Below, piece by piece: positions 34,141-47,300 of a DNA stretch of 64,000 nucleotides. This DNA comes from Phorcus lineatus (Eukaryota; Mollusca; Gastropoda; Trochida; Trochidae): positions 30,488,839 to 30,552,838 of the forward strand of contig OV121091.1 in assembly GCA_921293015.1 (NCBI GenBank). The letters run 5' to 3'. The notes below the pieces were generated by a model. It was not told where the DNA came from. It did no database searches and saw nothing but the letters and a program-made list of their open reading frames with translations. The translations under genes and the position numbers were made by a program. How positions within the stretch are numbered: position 1 is the stretch's first letter; the number at the start of each line of letters is the position of its first letter.

Positions 34141-34546
34141 CTTGAGGTGTCAAATTCCCTGCAGTTGTACCGAACACCTTAGCATCTGCATTACACAGAC
34201 CATGCATGCTCCATCCCGTTCCTTATCTTCTGTATGTCTTGAGCTTAGCTTTAGATTTGGTTTATGCTAGTGCATCTTGACATTCAAATGCATTTAGCCA
34301 GCGACAAAGGGGATTCAGTATGGCGTAAAAATCATGGCAATATTTTAGCTATAAAACTTTATAAATACACGACTGTTTAACATGATTTAGCAATATACTG
34401 ATATAGACAATAGACATTGTGCGAAGAAATGGCCATATGATTATGAACTACTACTAATCTAAACAGGATTCTCATATAAACGATATTTTTATTTAAAGTA
34501 CTTCAGTAATGATATCTTCAGGAAACAATTGTTCATTTCATGTCTC

Positions 34547-35581
34547 CAACATGACACCGTGCGCCTGTCACATGACCGGTTAACTTCCTTTACATGTTAT
34601 AGAAATCAACATGACATCGTAAGCCAGTCACATGATCGGTAAACTTTCTTTACATGTTATAGAAATCAACATGACATCGTACGCCAGTCACATGATCGGT
34701 TAACTTCCTTTACATGTTATAGAAATCAACATGACATCGTACGCCAGTCACATGATCGATTAACTTTCTTTACATGTTACAGAAATCAACATGACATCGT
34801 AAGCCAGTCACATGATCGGTAAACTTTCTTTACATGTTATAGAAATCAACATGACATCGTACGCCAGTCACATGATCGGTAAACTTTCTTTACATGTTAT
34901 AGAAATCAACATGACATCGTACGCCAGTCACATGATCGGTTAACTTCCTTTACATGTTATAGAAATCAACATGACATCGTACGCCAGTCACATGATCTTT
35001 AAACTTTCTTTACATGTTATAGAAATCAACATGACATCGTACGCCTGTCACATGATCGGTAAACTTTCTTTACATGTTATAGAAATCAACATGACATCGT
35101 AAGCCAGTCACATGATCTTTAAACTTTCTTTACATGTTATAGAAGTCAACATGACATCGTACGCCAGTCACATGATCGGTAAACTTTCTTTACATGTTAT
35201 AGAAATCAACATGACATCGTAAGCCAGTCACATGATCGGTAAACTTTCTTTACGTGTTATAGAAGTCAACATGACATCGTACGCCAGTCACATGATCGGT
35301 AAACTTTCTTTAAATGTTATAGAAATCAACATGACATCGTAAGCCAGTCACATGATCGGTAAACTTTCTTTACGTGTTATAGAAGTCAACATGACATCGT
35401 ACGCCAGTCACATGATCGGTAAACTTTCTTTACATGTTATAGAAATCAACATGACATCGTAAGCCAGTCACAAGATCGGTTAACTTTCTTTACATGTTAT
35501 AGAAATCAACATGACATCCTACGACTGTCACATGATCGGTAAACTTTCTTTACATGTTATAGAAGTCAACATGACCATCGT
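34547..35581. repeat. 60-bp minisatellite, about 17 units
   Basis: Full units start at 34561 and every 60 bp up to 35521, with a partial unit in front. The unit contains GCCAGTCACATGATCGGT and TTACATGTTATAGAAATCAA. Variants (ACGCC/AAGCC, CGGT/CTTT, ACATG/ACGTG) are distributed in an alternating way near 35161-35460. Confidence 0.97.
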
Positions 35582-37174
35582 CTTTGGGAAGCTTCTACAT
35601 TGCGTTATGCACGTTCAGAATGATCCTCAAGAACAGGCGTAACTATGCCACACTTTCGTATGACGGTGGGAGAAACGTAATTGGAAGTTGGGTGAAGGCA
35701 AGGCGAACAGCAACCCGATCCGTCAAACTCCTTCTTTATGTGGATTCGATGGATGGACAGTGCTTTTTAATTATCATTTACATAACATGCCCGAAAATGT
35801 TCAAATATATCTTTGATATACACCACGCAACGTTCGTTAATGATCGTTCGTGACAGTAAAAACTTCCTATAGCTTTAAAGCTCTATTAACAAATATACAC
35901 TCATGTTAAAGATAAGACTCTTTATCACGATCGCAGACATGATGTCCACAGTAAGAGAGATTTCTTGAATAACAGCTTCGATAATGACCATAACGCCTTT
36001 AAAGTTTGTTTTCACTAGAAACTGGCCCATCCATGTTGACGTTAACGAGTCTGTTCAGCCAGATCCTGTATAATTCCATACACATATCCTCCTAGATGTT
36101 TGTTTATCAACGGTTCTGACCTAGAATGTTTGTATGTTTGCGTGACTTCAGTAGCAATAGTACTTAAATTACATATCAAAGGGTAAATATTGCCAACCTT
36201 ATCTCATAATTTTTTTTATTAAGTCTTACAATTCAAAGAACTTGTCTAAGTTTTAATTTAGATTTTGTCATTAGTATCACACGGTTTATCAACACACAAC
36301 ACTAAGGTTACATTATATATTTAATCCTGAAAATTTCTATAATTACGTTTAACTTATAGTTTTCTTTCAAAACATGCAATAGAAAGAATATAATGAAATG
36401 CCTTTTTCGAAGACTTCCTTTAATCTTTAACCAAGATAAAAACCAAATGAAGTCATTTACATTGAGAAGTGTTTCGGGAATGATCTGAAGAATATTCCAT
36501 CGCCCCACTGGGTCCGGACAAGGCTACAACTTATTTCCGTCTGTATTCATATTTAACACCGTGGTGAAAACGACGTGGTTATCGCATTGAAAGTTCGGGA
36601 CAGTGCGATGGTCTATCCGATACCACTGAATCTTTGCATCCTTTATGTAAGGTCTCTAGATCAATGATTAGTTGAATATCTAAAGGACAATAGTTATATA
36701 GTTAATGGGTTTGCTAGACGTCACACCTAAACTGTTTGGTTCATCCCCGCATCTTTCGTGTATCATTCACGGCACTATATAGCAGTAGAAATATTCATGT
36801 TTTCAGACTGAAAGGAGCCTACCAAGCACATCCATGTTTAAAGTTTTTAAAACAACTTATATAAACACCATTTTATATCACATGACATTAAACAAAACTA
36901 TGGTAATTAACTTGTACATATGTACCGATCGTACATGTGCTGCCTCATGCAGTTGAACTTTTAAATTAAACATTTCAAAGAAATATCTGAATTCCGAAGT
37001 TGAACAATATACATCTCTTTTGGTAGTAGTAACATTTTATCTGTCTGTCTAACGTATCTGTTTTAATCAAACCCTACAGAACGTGGTTATCGATAACCAT
37101 TGACAAACAGTGGAAATGGCCCACATAGAATAACTCAAATTACAAAATGAACAGGTGTGCGTTACTTTATATAT
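35582..37174. other. Gene-poor spacer between two minisatellites
   Basis: AT-rich sequence without a supported gene. An 89-codon plus ORF at 35584-35853 starts at the edge of the minisatellite, and nothing indicates that it is translated. Confidence 0.5.
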
Positions 37175-37525
37175 AGAGGCTCCAGTAACAGTGAATATAC
37201 AGAGAGGCTCCAGGGCGGTAACAGTGAATATACAGAGAGGCTCCAGGACGGTAACAGTGAATATACAGAGAGGCTCCAGGACGGTAACAGTGAATATACA
37301 GAGAGGCTCCAGGGCGGTAACAGTGAATATACAGAGAGGCTCCAGGGCGGTAACAGTGAATATACAGAGAGGCTCCAGGACGGTAACAGTGAATATACAG
37401 AGAGGCTCCAGGACGGTAACAGTGAATATACAGAGAGGCTCCAGGACGGTAACAGTGAATATACAGAGAGGCTCCAGGACGGTAACAGTGAATATACAGA
37501 GAGGCTCTAGGACGGTAACAGTGAA
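37175..37525. repeat. 33-bp minisatellite, about 10 units
   Basis: The unit is GGTAACAGTGAATATACAGA followed by GAGGCTCCAGGAC. Copies differ mainly at one base (GGGCGG versus GGACGG). As 33 is a multiple of 3 and the unit has no stop in four frames, long ORFs of 117-216 codons appear on both strands. The repeat, not selection on a protein, explains them. Confidence 0.95.
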
Positions 37526-39424
37526 AGAATGCAAGAAGGAATCGCCCTGGATGCAACCAGTGACCGTGACAAAGTGGTTCAACTTCTGTCGAGGTGTGGA
37601 AAAACAATCAAACATTCTCAATGATAACAAAGAACGCCTCCACCCTTTTGACAGAACACGAAAGAGTACTTTACCGTATCTGTAGAGATACATCCAAAGT
37701 TGGTGATGTGCAAACATATGTACTCGCCGGAGTTTACATTGAGCCCTTAAACATAAACGAGCACTAATCAGTAGCGTATGTTTATCGAATAGTCAATTTT
37801 TAAACGATGTTTTATGTATCATACGACTAAATACAACATACCTGATCTATTCCAACTTTCTTCATAAGACACTAGTAGCACGTACATTTGCCATCCCTTC
37901 ATGTGTGCAAAAGTAATCTTTGGAAAGTAAATACATATTCTTGGATTGTCTCATGCAAGACTCACCTTGTAAATAACCATGTAAAAGGGGTAGTAACACG
38001 TGATTTTAGATAAATAAATTATCTCACGAAAACGAAAGCGAATGTTTCAAATTGCAAGACAAAGTTCATGAATAAAAAAAACAGTTTCATAAAGAACGTA
38101 CAATGACCGGTTAAGCTAGGCAAATCCATTTACCAAAGTCAAAGGATTCAAAGGTGTTCACACTAGTGTTTTTCTTGTTTCTATTTGATTATTTCCTCTA
38201 TCACTACTACACGATCGGGTTTAGAATTGAAATGTTTGTGCATTTGGCTTAGGCTAATGTCGATTGAGGAACATAAATCTTTCAACAAAAAACCCCCGGG
38301 GCTATTGTTCCTTTAAAACTTTTAACTTTGTAAAATCTGCAGATCTGCAGTTGCACTTCCAAGAAGACGAATGCTCTTCACTTAAATGAACACTAGCTGT
38401 TGAGTGGTGGAAGAACAGTTTAATAGCTAACTTTTTTGCATAATGAAAATCAGAACTAATAGAGGAAGCTAAAAAGATTAAACTTTGCAATGGCTTTACA
38501 CCATTACACCCTTCAAAACTTAATCAAGGGGAAATATACACAAGCGATATCACCGACTAACTCCCACTTGCAAAACTGCGTTCTTCATTCATTGCAGCTG
38601 ACGTCATAACAGATTGTGAATGGAATTTTCCGACAAAACCAAAACAAATTTAACTTTTTTTCTTAACCAAACCGTTCAGCGGTTACCTTTTTTTTCAATC
38701 CTTTGATTCGTTTTACAGGCGTTCCTGTAGTTATCAGGCCCGAATGTCTCCTTATGTTTGGAAGAGTGTACGTAAAAAGTTGACTTTTTGATGATAGCTC
38801 ATCAAGCGTATTTAAAACCATCACGAATAGCTGGCTAACCCATTAGGAAACTTCCCATGTTTTTTTGAATAGAAATACGTATTGAAACAACAGGTTTCCT
38901 CGTGACCTCAAGATCATACAATGCCACGTGTTTTACTATGAAAATTACTTATTAATCTTTAACATTATGAATGAATATGTCATAATTTGTGATTTAATGA
39001 ATGAATTTCAAAGTTCAGATAAAAAATTATATACAATAAGAAAATGCCTACAGTTAAAAAATCAGACATGCTACAGTACTAGTATTTTCGTTTCATATTG
39101 ATGAACTAAATGGTTATCAGTGCTACCGATAGGACACAACCAACTGGGATGATTCCATGATGTCACGGATTGTTTTCATTTCTTAGAATCTTTCAAAGAA
39201 ATGTTGGAAGCATAGAGATAACTTACACTCCAATAAGAGCATTGCGGTTGAAATGTATAGCTTAGATGTAGACTAAACAGATTTTCGATTAGAGAGAATA
39301 AGAGGTTGAGAATCCTTGAAATTGATAGACAATCTATGTCAGTATAACAAGACACTACTGAAACATCAATGTTTAACAAGTTTACCTTAATTTAAAACTC
39401 ACTCCCGCAACATAAGGATTAGTC

Positions 39425-39552
39425 GAAGAAAATAGGAAATTTATGGATTAACAACTTTTTTATTGCAAGCTAACGGTGTTAGTATCTACACCGAAACTTC
39501 GCATCTCTTTGCAATAAAGAAGTTTTTAATCCATAAATTTCCTATTTTCTTC
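39425..39552. mobile_element. Foldback (hairpin) element with 44-bp arms
   Basis: Left arm 39425-39468 and right arm 39509-39552 are inverted copies with 42 of 44 matches, separated by a 40-bp loop. The loop itself contains a smaller inverted pair CGGTGT/ACACCG. A related sequence lies at 34069-34140. It looks like a short MITE or a head-to-head pair of the same short repeat. Confidence 0.8.
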
Positions 39553-41204
39553 ATCATACCAACTTCTGAAGTGCCACTCAAAGAAATTAGGATTAGTCAT
39601 CCACCAATGAGTACCTCTTCTAAACCAATGAGAATGCGAGCCCTTTTTCTCAAATACTACATTATTGCTTAACAATTAGTATCCAATCTACTTAAACTAA
39701 TCATCCGGTCCGACACACATTCAGTTTTTGTTAAACGAGCTATTGAGTGTAACACTTTGATGGCCGTACTTCTAGTGGGCTTTATCCGCGATAGTCACAC
39801 CAGGCCACAAATATGGGCGGAGTCGGGCAGCCGGAAATACACCAATAAGAGGCGGATGCAAACCTGTTTGATATATCAGCTTAAGAGTATTATTTGAAGA
39901 GTTATTCCCCTTTCACAACGTCAATAACCGGCGATGTCAATGAAATATAAAAAATGAGAAAATATTGAGTGGTTATATGAAGTAAAGATAGGTTTAATAT
40001 ACATGTCACATGTATGTGCGATTTGGCCGAGTGGTTAATGTTTTTCTTTCTTAACCTGAGAATTTGTTAACATGGATCTTGCAAATTAGGTAAACGTGAT
40101 AATGAAAGATAGATATGATGATCATGACTTCAATGACTTGATAAAAGAAAATTTGAGATTAAAAACAAGTTCTTGTATGTTCAGAGTTGACTTCACCTAT
40201 CGATTATACAATTAAGTACACACAGTTCGAGTTAAAACTAACCTCCCGGTACACACGCCCACTACGCTGATGGGTCAGGGTGACCCGGGCACTCGTTTCT
40301 ATAGTGCGATGCTCGTACTAATCAACACTACCTCATCGGGGATATATTTTATTGCCTAAACTTATCTTCAGTTGATGATCTTAAATGTATTTAAGAAGTT
40401 ATAGTTACTTTAAACAGGCGTTAGTTGTTAGACGAATCTATCGTAATTTATTTTTAAAAACTATTTACCACCAAATTCTAGAATAAGTAGTCAAATCATG
40501 ATGACAAAACACAATGATTCATGTCTTACAGATCTAAAGTTCATACATATCAAAATGATTTTCACATGCTATTTGATTTTACAATTTTCTTTACGCTTGA
40601 GAAAATTCTTTTATATCGATTTATTGCCTAAAGGCACATACTGCATTACTTTAACTGATGAATAATATGCCTTACCTCTGACATAGAGCCGGAGATCGTT
40701 TCAAATAAACTATGTTATCTCGTCTGTTTCTTGTTTAAATAATGGTTTATATATAATTCAATACATTCCAACCACGAAGAAGTTAGCATATCTTTCCCTT
40801 TCAGAATCCTTTCCCATAAAAGGAATTTAACGTTTTGGAAAGTTAGTTACATATACACATTTATACAAAAGGCGACACTGTCAAAATCATCACTTAAATA
40901 ATTCAACGAAGCGAAAGTTTTCACACAAAGATGTTGCTCGTTAAAATATATATATATATTAATCCTTTTGAGGATAGGGAATTTACATTCAGTTATCTCG
41001 TAATCATTATCACAAAACAGATCACTTTGCAAATTAAAAGATCATTTACTCATGTTTGCTATTGTATTTGAATAACACCTTCTTCATATATCGCAAAACA
41101 AGGCAGAATTGAAAATACGTTCAAAATTGAGAGAAATATGTCATTTGAATGAAGGATAGGGTGTAATATTTCCATGCAAAAACAAAAACTTAAAATTCGG
41201 ACAC

Positions 41205-41262
41205 ATTCTTATATTACATGTTTAGGGCAGTTTCGAACCCACACTCTTGGTGTCAGGCAGAC
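41205..41262 (-). repeat. tRNA-like SINE tail fragment
   Basis: The minus strand reads CTGACACCAAGAGTGTGGGT and then TCGAAAC, resembling the anticodon arm and T arm of tRNA-derived SINEs. The A-box is not clear. It is a remnant at most. Confidence 0.3.
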
Positions 41263-43907
41263 AGTGTCATCCTCAATAAAACTATATTGCATGTATTGCC
41301 TAGTATGTTAATGACATCATCTCTCTTGCTTCTAATGAAAACGACACTACCTGATTTATAGATCTACATCCATTACTCATTATGCATTAATTCGATAAGG
41401 GGATAAAAAGGAAACCCCAAGGTACTTACATCATTGAGTATCGTCACTGGTCTCTTTCAAAGCTCAACAAGGGAAACTCTGACTTTTAGAAAGTTGTGAA
41501 TGTCAACCATCGGAAGAGTGAACGTGGTGTAGGAGTGTCACTATCAAGACGCGCGTCATGTAAATACGACGAGTCCTTCATGTCGAACCGACGTCTACCA
41601 TGTAACGGTATGTCACATTTCAACATAAACTTCTAGTCCTTTGAATAACCAAATGATATCTCATTTTTGAAACCTTTGATGTTTTTAGATTTGCAAACAT
41701 GCATAAAAGCAAATAATACAGGCCTTATGCATTTATTCTTAAATATATTACGTAAATAATACTGACTCATTGCCATTTACATGTTATTTCTTAACAATTA
41801 TTCATTATTTCAAATTCAAACTTTTCTACAAATAATGTTGACAGCAGCAATGTTTATACGATTTTAACTGGCTATGATCATTGATTAAATCGAATATGCA
41901 GCGACCCAACATTATCTATGCACTTGAAAACAAGCAGAACATATAAATCTCTATGTTCAGTCAATGTGACGTTAAGTGAATACAGAAATAAGAGAAAGGC
42001 ACCCGGATGTATAGACTCATTTTTCTGTCAGTTCTCTTTCTATTCAACCCAAAAGTTTCATGTTTCGTTTTCTCTGTTGAATTTTTCATTGTGATCCTTA
42101 AACACTGAACAAAGCCTTAAATATCCATCAAAGGTATATTACCTCAATCCGACTATAAAAAGGCAGTAAAGCGGCCATTATAAGCTATAAATGTACAGCT
42201 TTAATGTAGGAGTAAAGATTAATTTTTCACTTACTGTCTTTCTAAAATCATAATATCATATCACGAGACACAACATTCACAGGGAACAGACAGATAACGA
42301 AAGAGGAAATCAACATGAAAAATTCTGTATTTCGTAAGTAAAAGAAGCTGCCACGATGTCAAAAGTATGATTAAGGAAGTGTTTATATCAGTTCAACATT
42401 TGAACTGACAACGAACGATTTGATATGTTCGAAGTTCCTCGACGTTGCAGTATAAGAAGGAAAAGTAACTTGTCTCTGCACGCACATTTTAAAAATAAAC
42501 CTTACTTTTATTTTTCTATTTGTATGATATCCATCACAGTTATTGACGATGGTCTCAAATCATATCAATTATTTGTACAAAAGGCAGTAAGTCTAAGTGA
42601 CAAACTGAAGTATGAACTTGACTGACGTGTGTAGCCATGTAGAAAACACCCATCTCTGTTTTGCTATAACTCTAATTCAATACAGTGCTGCCCTCGTGTT
42701 TTCATACAGTAGGTTCTTTAAATAACTCTCTTCTTTGATGTACATTTTCCGCTGTTTGTGTTATTGTAAATTTTCAATGTAGAAATAAAGAATATAATTT
42801 ATAAAAAATAAGCACAAATGGAAGCTTTCTCCGACTATGTTCAACTCCATGAAAGGTATATACTTCAGTATGTATTTCACTTGTTGAGGGCTTGACACGT
42901 ATAATAAAAAATGAGTGGCGTACTTCAACATCTGCTGACAGACGTATACATCATATTCTCTATTACAGTCTGCGTGTGTCAAATAGAAAAATTAAATCAT
43001 AAGTCCCTAAAATTATAATTTGCACTGAAATCTGTTTTTTTAAATATTTTACAAATATAAGAAAAACGTCCATGAACAAGTGTACACTTAAGGAGACTGG
43101 AGAAGCTAGACTTAACAGAACTCATATTCGGAATATGTCTTCATCTTGAGATCTCGTGCATAAGCCTCGCATAGCCCAAAAAGGAGAACGGTCAGGTGGG
43201 CATGACATTCTTTCTCAAAGTCCTTTCTCTGCTACCTTGCACCATCTGACATCAATTTCTTTCAAACCATGATGTCATTTTTGAAGGAAATACACTTTCA
43301 AGATGAAAGAAAAATGACTTCGCAAGTCAAGTCATGGTTCGACAAACAACCTATGAGCGTCTTTACACAAGGTCTCTCGTAGTTGTAAAAACGATGGGAG
43401 AAACATGATGGTTGCTATATACACGTATGTAGACAAGAAATAGTAACTGTGTAAAGTAAGTATCACTAAGTCCGTTGCAAATCTGTCTACATCATTTTTT
43501 GATGAACGCCCGTCACTCATACAATGCATATCGTGATGTCATTGTGGTATCGTAGCATAGCAAAAAGAAACGATTATTTTCTTTACATTTCAGTAGTGTT
43601 TTGTATTTCCTTAACCAAAACCTATTCTGATTTTCGCATATTTAAATGTAGCAGTAAATCAAGTATTTTCTTTCATAGAAATTAAAAATTGATTTCAATG
43701 AAGTAATTTCTTTATTGCTCCGATGTGGCAAATTTATTCCAAAAGCATTGAAACTGAAAACTGTGATGCCGAACTTACACTACTGTCCTGATGCTATCTG
43801 ATAGTAGGATAATTGTACATTAGGTAATCCAGTGACAGTTCATTTGGAATAATGCATGTGATGCAGGTGAATTCGCTTGAGGAATTAAACGGTGCTGTCG
43901 CATACGG

Positions 43908-44379
43908 AAGAGCCACTCCGTGATTTTCATAACATATTATTTACCTTTGATACGAACCTAAATGTCATATGTGGTGATATAAAATCAAAACATCCTAACT
44001 TTTCATGTCCAAAAGATATATATGACAAATACTGGCTTTCCATGAAAATCTAAAAACAGCCTTATAATGCACAGCGGTGTAGATATCACGTCCAATATAC
44101 AGTGATACTAGTTATATAACATAACAAACACTATCAACTAACTGCCTAACTGCCCTCCTGGCTGTTTAGATACGTCTCCAAAATTACGTTTGTCTATTTG
44201 ACGCGCGCCACTGTCCGGTTTTCGATCATAATTGTTACGTTCTACCTTCATATTGTCACTGTTAAAAAACAATAAGCTTTCAAATGTGTCTTTTTGGTAA
44301 TAGTCGATACTTCGCGATCAAATGACTCCATTGATTAAGTTTGGCATATATGACTCAAACAACTCACGGAGTGGCTCTT
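43908..44379. mobile_element. MITE-like element with 16-bp terminal inverted repeats
   Basis: AAGAGCCACTCCGTGA at 43908-43923 is mirrored by TCACGGAGTGGCTCTT at 44364-44379. The interior has no ORF. Its right part (from 44199) is copy B of the dispersed GCGC-core family, with TGACGCGCGCCACTGTCCGG. The right end is followed by TAA, giving CTTTAA, as at copy D. No clear target-site duplication is seen. Confidence 0.6.
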
Positions 44380-47300
44380 TAAGCATTTTTAACTGAAGAG
44401 TATCACATAACGGATACATTTGTTCGCGTCTTTTAGGGTGGCACTCTCTGAGTTGTTCAGTCGCTTGTGGGAATCTTTATGAATGGTGTCATTTTATAAG
44501 GAAATACTGATTGTTGTTGACAAGTATATATTTCAATGCGTATCAATGCAATAGAGTGACAATCTGAAGGCATTAAGTAGCGTTTCTGTTCGGAGGCCGG
44601 AAAATAACGCTCGTAAATTACTCAAACATTTTCTGGATACCTATCTCAGACATGTGAAAAAACCCCATTTGAGTAGATAGTGTTACTGTATTCATGTTTG
44701 TAAAATAGGATTCATGTAAATAGTACGTGGGGTTTCGGCTCATGCATACACACAATGCTGTTTCTCGATTTTAATTGGAAACCAATAGTTATCATGTATT
44801 TGGCATTTTAGTTGAATATATAAGATTTTTTAAGGATATCAACATGTTTTGATACATACGAAAGCCAAACAAAATTCCATGACAGTCATGCTAACGCAAG
44901 TTTTCACCTTTTTTAATAGTCAATGCTCTGATATAAAGACTGTTAACCATCAGATAGTAATGTGTTAATATATTACAAAATCATCAACATAATTCTTAAA
45001 ACAGACACAGATGTGACATTGTTATATTATTGATCACACTATCTGCAACAGCACAAATGTTTGAACGTTTTCGTGTCAAGTCCCTCTCAGAATTAAAACC
45101 CACACCTCGTCGGGAACGCTGTGACATACGGTCCAACCAGTCAAATAGTTATATAGCGATGATATGCTTAAGAATCTAGGCAAAAACGGTTCAGATACGA
45201 TCGCTGTAACAATGGTTATCATGTCTGAGTCCAGTTTAGTAATCCGGTTGAGGTTATTACAATCAAAATAAAAGAACACAGGCTTTCAAGCGATATCATT
45301 GGTTGCCTAATTTTAGACAGTTTATAGGTCATAGGTCACAGCGCGCAGGGTTTAGTGGGGTTGTAACCCAGGGTACTGTAGTGGAGCGTAAGGGTATACT
45401 TTTTACCCTGAGACAGGATGTAATTTGTTTTAGTCCTCTACTATCACGGTGCCATACTTCAAAGACTATAAAGTGCTCACATTTTTAAAGATTACTAGAA
45501 TATTATCGTAATAGAGCACATCAAATGAAATGTAACTTTGCGTCATTATCTGTTTTGCAACTTCGAGAATGGTGTGCAGACATGACTCAATCCAGATGCA
45601 TTAACCTCCGCGACTGGTCTCAGAAAAAAACCTTCAATAAATAGGGAAGCTGAAGTTAGCAGCGGGTTAGTTATTCGTTATTCGTTATTCGAATAACGAA
45701 TAACTGACCCCCAATAAATAAGGTCTAAGCCAATTATGATTCCTGACACGTTGGTAGCCCGAGAAACCAATGAGTAAAAACTGCTTACCTAATTAAAACG
45801 AACAGTAATGAAAACGGATGCCCTAAAAATCAAACAATCATGTCAATATGACAAATATTACTAGTAATAGCAACACGTTGAGAGCAAAAGGAAAGGAATA
45901 AGTAAATACCGGTATGGACATTCTCCAAACATTACAAATACAGCCAATATCTTGACAGATAAATGTTAAACAGTGAACGCTAAGGCCGTTACCTCTGCAA
46001 ACAAAACAAACACCTTTCTCGGTCCCCCTGAACCTATAGCTTGACAGATTTGATAAAATACATGTAAAAGATGAAGTTGTAACTACAAAATCATCCTTAA
46101 AACGGGTTCGTTCCAAACTATCAAAGTCATTAATGAGATTGAAAACTTTCCGAATCGTTGTGCGTATCAAATAAAGAGACTTGTGGATACGATGCAGGGT
46201 TACTTAATCTTAATATTGAATATTTCGTTTACTATCGTACTTCTAAGTATACAGATTTACCAACACGACGTCTAATAGATATGTTAGTGAATGTTTATCG
46301 TTACCTCAAACAAGGATTATTTAAAACCCAGTAGCCCACACTTAGCCTACTAGGGACTTTCCGTGTAATTTCATAAGATTGTTTCGAAAATGTATATCCT
46401 CCCTCAAAGAAAGTGCCTCGGTTTGGATAACCCTTCAACGACAACAATCTCGCTCACGAAGTGAGCTTCAACAGCGATTCACAAGCACTGTGTTGAAACA
46501 TATGAGAAAATATACATAATGGCATGGAGCAGATTTAACAGTTTAAATTTATGTTTACAGTCTTGGCTTTCTCCAGAAAATCGACATGCATTTCTTTTTC
46601 AACAAGGCAAACAGAAAAATAAACAGCACATTCTGATTTTTATTAGATATCTCTTGTCACTGCCTTGCAAGCAGGAAGTTGAGTAATATGAGTAGAAACA
46701 ATGTTCAGAAAAAAAGAAGAATTACCCAACAACGATAAAAACGTTACTGCGTCTCTCTAAATATGTTTCAAGGAGGTCTTGTTTAAAGCAATTAAAGTGA
46801 CCCGGCAGTAGGAACTGGGCTCTAGATTGCAATCTGCCGCTCGCTTGCGTAAAAAGAGCCGGACTCGCAGAACTAGTTTAATGTGACCAAAACTAACTCT
46901 ATTAGATACAACTATGAGTCTAGGGCTGTGTTATCTTATCTTACTTGTTCATACTTTTTAATCATATCTAATCAAATATACACAAGTTACACACGTGAAT
47001 AAAATGATCTTAATATAGCTTCTGAAGTACATCGATACCTACAAAAATAGTTTGATTTATCTATACAACATGAGCGCATTTGTAATTGAAACGTCTATCT
47101 CTGTAACCAACAGATCGCACTGAAGCTTGTTTCCAAAACGGAAATTTTTTAGATATCATTTCCTCAGGCTGGCAAAGTCATAAGAATCTTTTCTAGACGA
47201 ATGAAAACTGCTTAGTAATACGTGTCCAGAGAAGGAGCAGGAGTACTTGTCCTACTGAAGACTTCCACACTCAGTGTGACAGGTGACGGTGAATCGGAGA

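Larger units (their letters stand above)
37526..43907. other. Gene-poor region with a foldback element
   Basis: There is no supported gene. It holds the foldback at 39425-39552, a GC box next to CCAAT near 39815-39850, an A-box-like TGGCCGAGTGG at 40026, and a B-box-like site at 41233. Confidence 0.5.

Noticed and set aside
34547-35581. Regular 60-bp repeats considered as a CRISPR array
   Set aside because: The units are head-to-tail identical with no unique spacers, and the genome is eukaryotic. This is a minisatellite.
37067-37717. 216-codon minus-strand ORF with repeated TVLEPLCIF
   Set aside because: Produced by the 33-bp minisatellite, which is stop-free in two frames on each strand.
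27034-39829. Two GC-box segments GGGCGGAGTCGGG (27036 and 39815) as promoters
   Set aside because: No downstream exon, TATA or initiator context could be tied to them. The shared 13 bases may simply be part of a repeat.
40017-40090. tRNA gene candidate with A-box TGGCCGAGTGG
   Set aside because: No B-box and no cloverleaf can be formed. At most it is a SINE remnant.
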